A stretch of 64,000 nt of DNA from Carnobacterium_B sp045617425 (GCF_045617425.1 NZ_JAZLIO010000003.1:124001-188000), one strand, 5' to 3'. Shown: positions 42,700 through 51,927, counted from the first letter of the stretch. Numbers and translations are program-made. The notes: a model not told the origin generated them from the letters alone.

Positions 42700-43473
42700 A
42701 TGTCATCCGATATAAATATAAAAACCGATGCGTTTGAGGGGCCGTTAGACTTACTGCTGCACTTGATCAAACATTTAGAAATCGATATTTACGATATTCC
42801 AATTGCTGATGTAACGTCACAATATTTAAATTATATTCGAGCAATGAAAGTATTGCAGCTAGATGTTGCAGGTGATTATTTAGTTATGGCCGCTACGTTG
42901 ATGGCCATTAAAAGCAAACTTCTATTGCCTAAACAGGAAATCGATGCAGATCAAGAAGATGAAGGGTTTTATGATTCTGGTGAAGATCCTCGAGATGCCT
43001 TAGTAGAACAATTGTTAGAATACAAAAGATTTAAATCAGCCGCAGCTTTGTTAAAAGTTAAAGAAGAAGAACGAAGTCTTTACTTTTCTAAGGAGCCCGC
43101 TAATTTAGTACTGTTACAAGAAAAGGTTCCTCTCGAACCTCTACAAATCAGTACATTTGATTTAGTAGCTGCTTTTCAAGAAATGTTTAATAAGAAAATG
43201 AAAAAAGTCCCCTTACAAACAAAAATTAAAGCTGAAGAGACCTCAATTAATGAGAAAATGGATTTTATTATGGGGAAACTGAGAAATGTAAAAGCCCACC
43301 AAGGGGTTTTGTTTGCAGGTTTTTTTGAAGAGCCAACAAAAAATGAGATGGTAACGACCTTTATGGCTTTACTTGAACTCATCAAGGAAAAAGATATTTA
43401 CATTCAACAAGAATTAACCTATGGAGATATTATTGTCTATCCATCAGAAACAGAAGAAATAGGTGATGAGTAG
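42700..43473 (+). CDS. scpA: Segregation and condensation protein A
   Basis: Kleisin subunit that bridges the two Smc heads. The 257-residue protein has the N-terminal segment FEGPLDLLLHLIKHLEIDIY (about 12-31), which binds the Smc neck, an acidic linker with VEQLLEYKRFKSAA, and a C-terminal winged helix. ATG 42700 directly follows the ribT stop (TAGATG), with GGCGAGG upstream. scpB follows immediately. Partner genes: smc at 9924, scpB next. Confidence 0.95.
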   Translation: MSSDINIKTDAFEGPLDLLLHLIKHLEIDIYDIPIADVTSQYLNYIRAMKVLQLDVAGDYLVMAATLMAIKSKLLLPKQEIDADQEDEGFYDSGEDPRDALVEQLLEYKRFKSAAALLKVKEEERSLYFSKEPANLVLLQEKVPLEPLQISTFDLVAAFQEMFNKKMKKVPLQTKIKAEETSINEKMDFIMGKLRNVKAHQGVLFAGFFEEPTKNEMVTTFMALLELIKEKDIYIQQELTYGDIIVYPSETEEIGDE

Positions 43474-43474
43474 T

Positions 43475-44047
43475 ATGGATGAATTAGCAGCAATTGAGGC
43501 ACTTCTTTTTGTAGCTGGAGATGAGGGGATGACACTAGAAGAAATTTCAACTCTTTTAGAGTGTTCCACTCAGCAAGTGTATCAATTTCTGATGAGACTT
43601 CAAAAAGAGTACGAAACGATGTCTACCAGTGGGCTAATGTTGCTTGAAGTGGGAAATCACTATCAACTAGCGACAAAAAAAGAGTATGCAGATGTCATAA
43701 AAAAGTATGCAATTTCGCCTTTGACCACTAATCTTTCACAAGCAGCACTAGAAACACTTGCCATTATAGCCTATAAGCAGCCGTTGACTCGTATGGAGAT
43801 TGATGAAATACGAGGAGTGCAAACAAGCGGAGCACTACAAAAACTCACGCTTAGAGGGTTGATTGAACCAAAAGGCCGAGCAGAAGGTCCTGGAAGAGCT
43901 ATTTTATATGGGACTTCGGACTATTTTATGGATTACTTTGGTCTAAAAAATCTAAACGACCTACCTAAGATAACCGAATTAGAAACTGAAACTAACGAAA
44001 AAGAATCAGATTTATTTTTTGAACGTTTTAACCAGCAGTTTGAATAA
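43475..44047 (+). CDS. scpB: Segregation and condensation protein B
   Basis: Dimeric winged-helix subunit of the Smc-ScpAB complex. The 190-residue protein starts MDELAAIEALLFVAGDEG, the family N-terminus, and shows QAALETLAIIAYKQPLTRME and IRGVQTSGALQKL (about 104-130). Three candidate starts (GTG 43463, ATG 43466, ATG 43475) lie together; 43475 is chosen because AGGTG (43461-43465) is then 9 bases away. It begins one base after the scpA stop. Confidence 0.94.
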   Translation: MDELAAIEALLFVAGDEGMTLEEISTLLECSTQQVYQFLMRLQKEYETMSTSGLMLLEVGNHYQLATKKEYADVIKKYAISPLTTNLSQAALETLAIIAYKQPLTRMEIDEIRGVQTSGALQKLTLRGLIEPKGRAEGPGRAILYGTSDYFMDYFGLKNLNDLPKITELETETNEKESDLFFERFNQQFE

Positions 44048-44079
44048 GAATAAAAATAGAGTTGTATGAAGGAGAAATT

Positions 44080-44811
44080 ATGGAAAGATTGCAAAAAGTT
44101 TTAGCTCATGCCGGAGTAGCCTCGCGACGTAAATCAGAGGAACTTATTTCTAAAGGACATGTTAAAGTAAATGGAAAAGTTGTTAAGGAAATGGGAATTC
44201 AAATTGGAAATTCTGATGTAGTGGAAGTGGATGGAGTTCCGATTTATAGAGAAGAACCGGTCTATTTTTTATTAAATAAACCTAGAAATATGATTACAGC
44301 CGTTTCAGATGATAAGGGACGTCCTGTAGTAACGGATTTGTTTGCTAATATCGAACAACGAATTTATCCAGTAGGCCGATTAGACTATGACACAACAGGA
44401 GCATTGATGTTAACAAATGACGGGGAACTTTCCCAATTATTGATGCATCCTAAGTATCAAATAGATAAAACGTATGTTGCTAAAGTGAAAGGTTTAGTTG
44501 ATCGAAAAGCATTGAATAAACTTGAAAAAGGTATCGTCGTCGAAGGTAAAAAAACGGCACCAGCTAAAGCTAAGATCCTTTCATCTGATCGAGCAAAAGA
44601 TATCACTATGGTGGAATTAACAATACATGAAGGTCGCAATAGACAAGTAAAAAATATGTTTCAAGCTATTGGGCATCCGGTAGAAAAATTAAAAAGAGAA
44701 TCTTATGGTACTTTGACGTTGGATGGATTACAACCAGGCGAATGGCGTGAATTAAAGACTTTTGAAATCTATCAATTGCGTAATTCAGCAATTCAAGAAG
44801 AAAATAATTAA
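44080..44811 (+). CDS. rluB: 23S rRNA pseudouridine synthase RluB
   Basis: RsuA-family pseudouridine synthase; RluB modifies U2605 (E. coli numbering) in 23S rRNA. The 243-residue protein has an N-terminal S4 RNA-binding domain (MERLQKVLAHAGVASRRKSE) and the catalytic domain with YPVGRLDYDTTGALMLTNDG (catalytic Asp about residue 102) and VELTIHEGRNRQVKNMF. ATG 44080 follows GAAGGAG; the frame is open from 44062 without a ribosome binding site. The scpA-scpB-rluB order is widely conserved in Firmicutes. Confidence 0.94.
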   Translation: MERLQKVLAHAGVASRRKSEELISKGHVKVNGKVVKEMGIQIGNSDVVEVDGVPIYREEPVYFLLNKPRNMITAVSDDKGRPVVTDLFANIEQRIYPVGRLDYDTTGALMLTNDGELSQLLMHPKYQIDKTYVAKVKGLVDRKALNKLEKGIVVEGKKTAPAKAKILSSDRAKDITMVELTIHEGRNRQVKNMFQAIGHPVEKLKRESYGTLTLDGLQPGEWRELKTFEIYQLRNSAIQEENN

Positions 44812-44817
44812 ATGATT

Positions 44818-44851
44818 AAAGAGCTTGAATAAAAATCAAGCTCTTTTTTTT
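44818..44851 (+). terminator. Intrinsic terminator after rluB
   Basis: AAAGAGCTTGA pairs with TCAAGCTCTTT, 7-base loop, long T tract. Confidence 0.95.
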
Positions 44852-44946
44852 ATAGATAAATAATAATTTAATTTTTCTATTTTTTTTTAATAAATACTTT
44901 CTTTTGAGAACGTTTTAATATTTCAACAAGGAATCATATCAATTAG

Positions 44947-44976
44947 TTGAAACTTGTAACAAATGTTGTGTATACT
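44947..44976 (+). promoter_or_regulatory. Promoter of the two-component operon
   Basis: TTGAAA (44947-44952) and TATACT (44971-44976), spacer 18; leader of about 53 bases. Confidence 0.65.
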
Positions 44977-45035
44977 GATATCAGACTAAATTTGTGTGTG
45001 AAAGTGCTAAAGGAAAATGATGAGGTGGAAATATA

Positions 45036-45761
45036 ATGGAAAATGATGTAATGCATCTATTAGTAGTAGATGACGAAGATCGTATTCGTAGACTATTAAA
45101 AATGTATCTAGAGAGAGAGAATTATGTCATTTCTGAAGCAGATAATGGCGAAGATGCCGTTAAGATGGCTTTAGAAAATGATTACGATTTGATTCTGTTA
45201 GATTTGATGCTTCCTAAAATGGATGGTATTCAAGCTGCTGAGAAAATAAGAGAAAGTAAAAATACTCCGATCATGATGCTGACCGCTAAAGGGGAAGAAG
45301 TTAGTCGTATAGAGGGATTTGAAGTTGGTGCAGACGATTATATTGTTAAACCATTTAGTCCGAGAGAAGTAGTTTTAAGAGTATCGGCTATTCTAAAAAG
45401 AACCCAAAGCGGAAAACCAAAAGAAAAAGAAAATCCTGATTTAATTAAGATGCCTCATTTTGAAATAGATGACCAATCTCATCGTGTCTTGGCAGATGGC
45501 AATGCTGTTAATTTGACTCCAAAAGAATATGATTTATTGTTGTATCTGGCACAATCTCCGGATCAAATTTTTGGAAGAGAACAGCTCTTACGTGAAGTCT
45601 GGAAGTATGAATTTTTTGGTGATTTAAGAACGGTAGATACTCATATCAAACGCTTAAGAGAAAAATTAACGAAGCATTCTGAACCGGCCGCAAAAATGAT
45701 TGTGACTGTATGGGGTCTTGGGTATAAATTTAATTCTTTTCCAGAAGAATCTGAAAAGTAG
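45036..45761 (+). CDS. OmpR-family response regulator, ResD/SrrA-like
   Basis: A 241-residue DNA-binding response regulator. Receiver domain (1-120): acidic pocket in LVVDDEDRIRR, phospho-acceptor Asp56 in LILLDLMLPKMDG, and Lys in DDYIVKPFSP. The C-terminal winged helix (about 140-235) has LTPKEYDLLLYLAQSP and VDTHIKRLREKL. Synteny after scpB-rluB and before ribU resembles the ResDE/SrrAB region of Bacillales, where the system responds to oxygen and respiration. That role is inference: no resABC cytochrome genes are present here. ATG follows GAGGTGG. Confidence 0.85.
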   Translation: MENDVMHLLVVDDEDRIRRLLKMYLERENYVISEADNGEDAVKMALENDYDLILLDLMLPKMDGIQAAEKIRESKNTPIMMLTAKGEEVSRIEGFEVGADDYIVKPFSPREVVLRVSAILKRTQSGKPKEKENPDLIKMPHFEIDDQSHRVLADGNAVNLTPKEYDLLLYLAQSPDQIFGREQLLREVWKYEFFGDLRTVDTHIKRLREKLTKHSEPAAKMIVTVWGLGYKFNSFPEESEK

Positions 45762-45769
45762 GTCGGGAT

Positions 45770-47566
45770 ATGTTTAAATTAAATAGCCTAGTAACCCGTA
45801 CTTGGGTAGTAACCATGTTAGCTATAGGTTTTTGTTTTTTTACCTCAACTCAAGTATATGGAATGATTTACAAAAAAAATATTGAAGAAAACTATATAAA
45901 AGATTTTGAAAATTCAATGGATGCTATTGCAACCATGTCTGAAGAAGATCCAAATTTTTTAATAGAAAATTTGGATAAAATAAGAGCTTTTAATTCACAT
46001 CTTTTTTTAGGCTTTCAGCAAGGAGATGAACCAATAGTTTATTCTTCAAACGTTGATTTGGATAAACAATTAAAAGTTATAGAAAAAGTTAAGGCTACCA
46101 GTCAAGTGAACGCAGCATTAAATAGTGGAAAAGATGCATTAATTAAAGATGAAGTAGCATTTGATGGAGAATCAAAAACACCTTTTATTATGAAAATCAA
46201 GCATTTTAGTCTTAATAATCAAGAGGGTCAACTATACATCTATGGAGATTTAACATTTTTAAATAAAACCCATAGTAGAATGGCAATGTGGTCAATTGCG
46301 AATTTAATTCTTTATATTATAATAGGAATTTTATTGTTTTATTATTTCCAACGCAGACTAGGTCATCCTTTAACTCAATTGAGAGATATTGCTTACGACT
46401 ATGCTAAAAATGATTTTTCAAAACAAACGCAGTCGAATTACAAAGATGAGTTAGCTCAATTAGCGCTTGCTATGAATAAGATGGGTAAATCATTGGAAGT
46501 AACTGGAGCTGCAACTAGACAAGAAAAAGAATTATTAGAAAATATTGTTACGTCCATCTCGACTGGTGTATTGTATTACAATCAGGATAAAACTTTGTTG
46601 ATGTCTAATCCACTTGGTGATGAGTACTTACAACACTTGTATCGATCAGATCAAGTGATGAAAACAGTTGTACCTGAAGTGTTAGAATACCGAATTGATT
46701 CTGTTATCAAATTCCCAGAAAAAGTAAGCTACGAAAACAATATCGATGATTATTATTACAATATAACGTTGATACCACTTTTTGATGAAAATTTAGAAAG
46801 TGTTCGTGGTGTATTGGTTTCTATTCAGAACATCACTAAAGAAAAAAGACTTGATATTATGAGAAATGATTTTATTAACAACATCTCTCATGAATTAAGA
46901 ACACCTTTAGTTATGATTCAAGGTTACAGTGAGGCTATCTTGGATGATGTAGCCGAAACGCAAGAAGAAAAAAAAGAAATGGCTAAGATAATCGGTGAAG
47001 AATCTATTCGAATGAACCGTATGGTCAATGAAATGCTTGATAGTTCTAGAATGGAAGCTGGTTTTATTAATTTGATTAAGCTAGATGTTCAGTTAGACGA
47101 CTTTTTTAACAAATTATTTACGCGATTTGCTACGATGTCTGAAAAAAATAATATTGAAATGACATTGACGATTGATCCTAATTTAGATTCTTATTATATG
47201 GATGAAGATAAGATGAATCAAGTATTTGTAAATTTGATTAATAATGCAATTAGACATACTAGTTTGTCTAATAAAGAGCATAAAAAAGTTGAAATTTGGG
47301 TTCATTTGGATAGAATCATGGATGAGGTTCTAATCGAAGTAAAGGATAACGGAACAGGTATTTCTGAAGAAGACATCCCATATGTTTTTGATCGTTTTTA
47401 TAAAGCTGACAAATCACGTACTGTAATGAAAGGAAACAAAACGGGAACGGGTATTGGCTTATCTATTGTTAAAAACATTATAGAAGCGCATGGTGGCTTT
47501 GTTGAAGTAAAAAGTGTTGTGCATGAACACACTGTTTTTATTATTCATTTGCCGTATATTGATTGA
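45770..47566 (+). CDS. Sensor histidine kinase, ResE/SrrB-like
   Basis: Membrane-bound partner of the preceding regulator, starting 8 bases after its stop. The 598-residue protein has TM1 (about 12-34), an extracellular sensor domain of ~135 residues, TM2 (about 171-192), HAMP (about 195-248), a PAS domain (about 255-355), HisKA with His374 in NISHELRTPLVMI, and the ATPase domain with an N box in NLINNAIRHT, DNGTGISEEDI (G1) and GTGIGLSIVK (G2). All catalytic motifs are intact. The signal sensed is not evident from the sequence. Confidence 0.87.
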   Translation: MFKLNSLVTRTWVVTMLAIGFCFFTSTQVYGMIYKKNIEENYIKDFENSMDAIATMSEEDPNFLIENLDKIRAFNSHLFLGFQQGDEPIVYSSNVDLDKQLKVIEKVKATSQVNAALNSGKDALIKDEVAFDGESKTPFIMKIKHFSLNNQEGQLYIYGDLTFLNKTHSRMAMWSIANLILYIIIGILLFYYFQRRLGHPLTQLRDIAYDYAKNDFSKQTQSNYKDELAQLALAMNKMGKSLEVTGAATRQEKELLENIVTSISTGVLYYNQDKTLLMSNPLGDEYLQHLYRSDQVMKTVVPEVLEYRIDSVIKFPEKVSYENNIDDYYYNITLIPLFDENLESVRGVLVSIQNITKEKRLDIMRNDFINNISHELRTPLVMIQGYSEAILDDVAETQEEKKEMAKIIGEESIRMNRMVNEMLDSSRMEAGFINLIKLDVQLDDFFNKLFTRFATMSEKNNIEMTLTIDPNLDSYYMDEDKMNQVFVNLINNAIRHTSLSNKEHKKVEIWVHLDRIMDEVLIEVKDNGTGISEEDIPYVFDRFYKADKSRTVMKGNKTGTGIGLSIVKNIIEAHGGFVEVKSVVHEHTVFIIHLPYID

Positions 47567-47591
47567 TTCATTAATATAAAGTAAGTAACTA

Positions 47592-47620
47592 TTGATTTTT
47601 CTTTTATTATGATATACAAT
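47592..47620 (+). promoter_or_regulatory. Promoter of ribU
   Basis: TTGATT (47592-47597) and TACAAT (47615-47620), spacer 17, placing the transcript start just before the FMN riboswitch. Confidence 0.6.
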
Positions 47621-47644
47621 TAAAGTGTAAAAAAAATATAAAGA

Positions 47645-47766
47645 TTCGTCTTCAGGGGCAGGGTGAAATTCCCGACCGGTGGTATAGTCCACGAGCTAAA
47701 TAGCATTATTTAGTTGAACTGGTTTAATTCCAGTACCGACAGTAAAGTCTGGATAAAGAAGATGGA
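47645..47766 (+). promoter_or_regulatory. FMN riboswitch (RFN element)
   Basis: Contains the highly conserved RFN segments: TTCAGGGGCAGGGTGAAATT, TCCCGACCGGTGGTATAGTCC, and CAGTACCGACAGTAAAGTCTG, closing with GGATAAAGAAGA. P1 forms between ATTCGTCTTC and GAAGATG. FMN binding would reduce ribU expression; the expression platform is the terminator at 47796-47838. Confidence 0.97.
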
Positions 47767-47795
47767 GTTTATTTGAATAGGTTTCATTATTCAAG

Positions 47796-47838
47796 TGCTC
47801 TGTTTAATTATCTGAAGATAATTAGGACGAGCATTTTT
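47796..47838 (+). terminator. Riboswitch expression-platform terminator before ribU
   Basis: Two-part stem: TGCTC (47796-47800) with GAGCA (47829-47833) outside and TAATTATC-TGAA-GATAATTA inside, followed by TTTTT. An upstream hairpin TTGAATA...TATTCAA (47773-47794) and a distal complement AAATAAACTC (47854-47863) to GAGTTTATTT (47765-47774) offer alternative pairings. Confidence 0.8.
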
Positions 47839-47903
47839 ATGTTGTTTTTATTTAAATAAACTCAGAAATGCCTATGCTGATGAATCCTTTTAGGAGGATT
47901 TTT

Positions 47904-48485
47904 ATGCAAACTAGCAATACGAAAAAAATGGTGGGAATCTCCATGTTGGCTGCTTTTGCAACCATATTGATTTCATTTGGTTTTCCAATAATTCCAGGAG
48001 TTACTTTTCTTAAAGTAGACTTTAGTGATATTCCTGTTTTGATTGGAATGTTTTTATACGGCCCCGTTGGAGGCATAATGGTTGCGTTTATACGTTCATT
48101 ACTTCATTATATTCAAACGGGTGGTGACGCAGGATATCCCATTGGGGATACTGCAAGTTTTATAGCTTCTGTCGCGTATACATTGCCAATCTATTTAATC
48201 ATGAAGACTAAAGTTCATGATATGAAAAATATTGTGTTTGCAAATGTGATTGGAACAGCATCTTTAACAGTTGTTTTATCATTGGTAAATTATTTATTCT
48301 TACTTCCTTTATACTTAAAGGTATTAAACTTTAGTGTAGGACCTATTAGAGAGTATCTTTTAATGGGTGTTATACCATTTAATATAATAAAAGGAGCAAT
48401 AGTAAGCACAGTATTTATCTTAATCTTTGCAAAATTAAAAAATTGGTTGTTTCGTAATCAAATGACAAAAGTTAGTTTTAAATAA
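47904..48485 (+). CDS. ribU: ECF transporter S component for riboflavin, RibU
   Basis: Substrate-binding membrane subunit that, with a shared EcfAA'T energy module, imports riboflavin. The 193-residue protein has about six hydrophobic helices and the family signature KVDFSDIPVLIGMFLYGPVG (about 44-63). Start ATG 47904 follows TTAGGAGG; the frame open from 47868 overlaps the riboswitch platform. The FMN riboswitch upstream independently supports the riboflavin specificity. A terminator follows, so it is monocistronic. Confidence 0.95.
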   Translation: MQTSNTKKMVGISMLAAFATILISFGFPIIPGVTFLKVDFSDIPVLIGMFLYGPVGGIMVAFIRSLLHYIQTGGDAGYPIGDTASFIASVAYTLPIYLIMKTKVHDMKNIVFANVIGTASLTVVLSLVNYLFLLPLYLKVLNFSVGPIREYLLMGVIPFNIIKGAIVSTVFILIFAKLKNWLFRNQMTKVSFK

Positions 48486-48489
48486 AAAA

Positions 48490-48524
48490 AGAGAAATCGC
48501 AAATTTTTGCGGTTTCTTTTTTTC
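48490..48524 (+). terminator. Intrinsic terminator after ribU
   Basis: AGAAATCGCAAA pairs with TTTGCGGTTTCT (one G-U) and is followed by a T run. Confidence 0.85.
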
Positions 48525-48670
48525 TAAGCTTATGTAAACGCTCCTGATTAATATTTATTAAAATTTATAAAAGAATACCCTAAAATTAGTTATTTTTGGT
48601 ATATTAGGTTTAACGATGTATCAGCATAGCTGTTAGGATTGTTAAAGTATCTGAAATGAGGGTGAATGTC

Positions 48671-49741
48671 TTGGATCAATCGTTATACAGTCAGTTTTTC
48701 TGTCTTTCATTATTTTCTAAAGACTATCTAATTAAACCTTCAACGTTATACCATATCTTAACAGGAAAAAGAACCGCTTCTATTTTATTCAAAGCGCATA
48801 TGTACAATATGATAAAGTTTTTTTCGATTTTTCCTAATTTAAAACGAGAGCAGTATAATCAGATGATTCAAGTTTTTATTACCAGAGGTTGGATCAAAGC
48901 AAACGACACAAGTGGGGAGTTTTATCTTTCTGAACAAGGAAAGGCAGAAGTAGAGCTCTATTTTTCTGAACATTTTTATCCCACACATTTAAACCAATTA
49001 CTAAATGGAAAAGCTACTAAGGAATTTTGGAAGAGAATAGTATTTTTGACTCAAGTTCTTTCGGAATTACGGTACCAAAATAAACGGTATTTGCCTCTTG
49101 AAAAAGAATGGAAAAACCAACTTTGGGTAAAAAATTGGTTGAAAAATATTCCATTGGATAAACAAGATCTTGCTCAATCTTTCGGGAAGGAATGGATTCA
49201 GGCGTTAACCAATTTGGATCCATTTTCTGCAGAAATAGTAGTATCACAATTGACAGGCCATGAAAAGTTTGGAAAAACGATCGCTCAATTAGCTGCGATA
49301 CATAAAATTGAAGCTTTAGAAATAGCTTTTTTACTTCAACATGCTATTATTCAATTAATGGATCAAGTTGTTCAAAATAAAGAAAATTATTCTTTGTTTT
49401 ATTTAATTTATCAAGAATGTATTGGAGATCCTTATAGCAGTCTAAGTCAAAGCACAAGATTGACCGCTTATTATTTAGATAAAGGACTATCTATTGAAAA
49501 TATTGCACTAAAGAGAAAATTAAAAGCAAATACTATTTCAGAACACGTGATTGAATTGGCTATTATTTTTCCGGATTTCAATGTTTCTAATGTAATACCA
49601 GATAGTGAGTATCAACGTTTAATTACAGCGTTTCAATCTAATGAAAAAATTACCTATGAAGAATTAGAAAAAGAGATACCACAGGTCCCTTTTTCATGGT
49701 ATAGATTGATTCAAGTTGAAAGGAGTCGTGCTGATGGATAA
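48671..49741 (+). CDS. Helix-turn-helix protein YpbB-like, partner of RecQ
   Basis: A 356-residue protein similar to B. subtilis YpbB, which precedes the recQ-family gene recS. The N-terminal region carries LYHILTGKRTASILFKAH (about 28-45) and the C-terminal region a helix-turn-helix-like GLSIENIALKRKLKANTISE (about 274-293), the helicase-and-RNase-D-C-terminal-like pattern with SEHVIEL. TTG 48671 is chosen because GAGGGTG lies 6 bases before it; the frame is open from ATG 48656, whose upstream is poor. The coding region overlaps recQ by 8 bases, so translation is coupled. Function unknown; a RecQ accessory role is inference. Confidence 0.8.
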   Translation: MDQSLYSQFFCLSLFSKDYLIKPSTLYHILTGKRTASILFKAHMYNMIKFFSIFPNLKREQYNQMIQVFITRGWIKANDTSGEFYLSEQGKAEVELYFSEHFYPTHLNQLLNGKATKEFWKRIVFLTQVLSELRYQNKRYLPLEKEWKNQLWVKNWLKNIPLDKQDLAQSFGKEWIQALTNLDPFSAEIVVSQLTGHEKFGKTIAQLAAIHKIEALEIAFLLQHAIIQLMDQVVQNKENYSLFYLIYQECIGDPYSSLSQSTRLTAYYLDKGLSIENIALKRKLKANTISEHVIELAIIFPDFNVSNVIPDSEYQRLITAFQSNEKITYEELEKEIPQVPFSWYRLIQVERSRADG

Positions 49742-51179
49742 TAAAGAACTCATCAAACAAAATTTAGAGAACTATTTTGGGTACACTTCTTTTAGAAATG
49801 GGCAAGAAGAAGCCGTGTTAGCAGCTTTAGAAGGAAGGCACACTTTAGTTATGCTGCCAACAGGCACAGGGAAATCAATTTGTTACCAATTAACAGGTTA
49901 TTGTTTAGATGGTCTGGTAGTGATCGTTTCGCCACTACTGTCATTAATGCAAGATCAAGTAGAACAGTTAAAACTTAACGGTGAGAAAAGAGTTGCAGCT
50001 ATCAACAGTTTGATGGATGCACAGGAAAAAGAATGGGTTTTAAAGCATTTATCTCAGTATAAATTTATTTTTCTTTCACCTGAGATGCTTCAGCAGGAAT
50101 ATGTGATGGCTTATTTAAAAAAAATTCCAATTGGTCTTTTTGCCATTGATGAAGCCCATTGTATCTCTCAGTGGGGATTGGATTTCAGACCTGATTACTT
50201 AGATCTAGGATTGATTCGAACACAACTAAACTTCCCGTTAACCATGGCGTTAACCGCTACAGCTACAAAACGTGTACGAGAAGAAATTTTAACGTCATTG
50301 CATATTGACGATGGAAATACAAAGGAAATTGTTTATTCAGTCGACCGCTCAAATATTGCTTTTTCTACAATTATTTGCGACCGAGACAAGAATCAGCACT
50401 TAATGAATCAAATTGAAAAATTGAAGAAACCAGGGATTATTTATTTTTCTAGTAAGAAAACAGCTGATGAAATTGCTGGTTTGATTCGAGAAAAAACAAC
50501 CATTAGTGCAGAAAGTTATCACTCCGATATAGAATCAGAAGATAAAATTAAAATACAACAGCAATTTGTTCATGATGAAATTGATATTATTTGTGCAACA
50601 AGCGCATTTGGAATGGGTATCAATAAAAGTAATATTCGATTTGTTATTCATTATCATCTTCCTGGCAGTCCTGAAGCTTATTTGCAAGAAGTCGGAAGAT
50701 GCGGCAGAGATGGAGAACCAAGCTTGGCTCTATTGCTATACGAACAAGGAGATAGTATGATTCAATTTCGGTTGCAAGAGGATACATTACCGACAGTTGA
50801 GATGTTGGAATACGGATATAAAAAAGGCGTGATTCCAGAAGGGAGTTGCAGCCCTTCCCAAAAGCAACTAATAGAAAATTATGTAAAATCCGATCTATCT
50901 ATTGAAACAGCTAAGCAGCAAGTAAAAAGTAGAATTGTATACAAGCAGCAACAATTGTATTATATGATGGATTATGCGGAAACAGCTAGTTGCAAAAGAA
51001 GCTTTCTTTTGCATTATTTTGATGAAATATTAGAGGACAAACCAAATCGTTGCTGTATTAATTGTAATCTTAAAGTCGTTGATTTTTACGGCGAATCTGA
51101 TTTGAAACAAAAAATAGGTTCTCGAAATGAAAAAAGTTGGGAAGAAACTATAAAGGATTTATTTTTAATAGGAAATTAA
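49734..51179 (+). CDS. recQ: ATP-dependent DNA helicase RecQ (short form, RecS-like)
   Basis: 3'-5' superfamily 2 DNA helicase. The 481-residue protein has RecQ motif 0 GYTSFRNGQEEAV (about 15-27), Walker A LPTGTGKS (about 42), DEAHCISQWG (about 140), TATATKRVREEI (about 177) and QEVGRCGRDGEPS (motif VI, about 317). The zinc-binding region retains CKRSFLLHYF and CCINC near 420-443. The HRDC domain of long RecQ proteins is absent. ATG 49734 follows AAAGGAG, inside the end of ypbB. Downstream is the LysM gene, as in B. subtilis ypbB-recS-ypbD-ypbE. Confidence 0.92.
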   Translation: MDNKELIKQNLENYFGYTSFRNGQEEAVLAALEGRHTLVMLPTGTGKSICYQLTGYCLDGLVVIVSPLLSLMQDQVEQLKLNGEKRVAAINSLMDAQEKEWVLKHLSQYKFIFLSPEMLQQEYVMAYLKKIPIGLFAIDEAHCISQWGLDFRPDYLDLGLIRTQLNFPLTMALTATATKRVREEILTSLHIDDGNTKEIVYSVDRSNIAFSTIICDRDKNQHLMNQIEKLKKPGIIYFSSKKTADEIAGLIREKTTISAESYHSDIESEDKIKIQQQFVHDEIDIICATSAFGMGINKSNIRFVIHYHLPGSPEAYLQEVGRCGRDGEPSLALLLYEQGDSMIQFRLQEDTLPTVEMLEYGYKKGVIPEGSCSPSQKQLIENYVKSDLSIETAKQQVKSRIVYKQQQLYYMMDYAETASCKRSFLLHYFDEILEDKPNRCCINCNLKVVDFYGESDLKQKIGSRNEKSWEETIKDLFLIGN

Positions 51180-51243
51180 TAAGACAATTCTGCGTAAAAA
51201 TGATACAATAATACAGAGTTTAGTCTAGGAGGAGTACTAAAAG

Positions 51244-51867
51244 ATGAGTAAAAAAAATTCTAAAAACAACCCCAAAAAAGAAAACGCATGGAATCGTAAA
51301 TTTGATGATGACGATAGTTTAGTGGACGATAAATATTCTAGAACAGCACGGAAAAAAGCAAAGAAAAGTGTACATCCTGTAGTAACATCTTTACTTATTT
51401 TCTTACTCTTAATTTTTATCTTACCAACTATTGCTTATCTTTGGTGGTCTAATGTAGACTCCAATAGTAGTGAAAAACGGAATGAAACGGAAGAAATAAT
51501 GACGATAACACAAAATAGCAGTATTGAATCAAGTAGCTCAGAAGAATCAGTTTCTGAGTCGGAATCTGAACCTGAATCAGAAGAATCATCTGAAAGCATA
51601 GCAGAAGAATCATCTGAAAATGAAGCTATACTACCAGAAGAGCCTGAATCACAAGTGGCAGAACAACCTGTGATCGAAGAACCTGAAAGTGTTGAAGAAC
51701 CAGAGTCTGAAGTGGTGGAAGAAGCAACAAATACTTATACTGTTCAAGCAGGAGACAACCTGTATCGTATTGCCGTAAATCATGGCATGTCGACAGATGA
51801 ATTGAAAGCATTAAATGGTATATCAGGCGATTCAGTTAGTGTTGGAATGGTTTTGAAAGTTAAATAA
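51244..51867 (+). CDS. LysM-domain membrane-anchored surface protein (YpbE-like)
   Basis: A 207-residue protein: a basic cytoplasmic N-terminus (1-43), one transmembrane helix (about 45-67), a long Glu/Ser-rich extracellular linker (about 75-160) and one C-terminal LysM domain (about 163-206) with TYTVQAGDNLYRIAVNHGMS. LysM binds peptidoglycan N-acetylglucosamine, so the protein should bridge membrane and wall. ATG follows AGGAGGAG. The acidic repeat linker has no recognisable domain. Its place after recQ matches B. subtilis ypbE. No catalytic domain is present. Confidence 0.85.
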   Translation: MSKKNSKNNPKKENAWNRKFDDDDSLVDDKYSRTARKKAKKSVHPVVTSLLIFLLLIFILPTIAYLWWSNVDSNSSEKRNETEEIMTITQNSSIESSSSEESVSESESEPESEESSESIAEESSENEAILPEEPESQVAEQPVIEEPESVEEPESEVVEEATNTYTVQAGDNLYRIAVNHGMSTDELKALNGISGDSVSVGMVLKVK

Positions 51868-51902
51868 ACGTTCTTTAGAGTTGGATTTTTATAATCGGCA
51901 GG

Positions 51903-51927
51903 AGGCTAGGGTTAACCTAGCCTTTTT
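51903..51927 (+). terminator. Intrinsic terminator after the LysM gene
   Basis: A near-perfect palindrome GGCTAGGGTTAACCTAGCC followed by TTTTT. Confidence 0.85.

Noticed and set aside
51509..51720. GAA/TCA-rich repeats in the LysM gene as a DNA repeat array
   Set aside because: They encode a Glu/Ser-rich linker with irregular units; no fixed period or spacer as in CRISPR or minisatellites.
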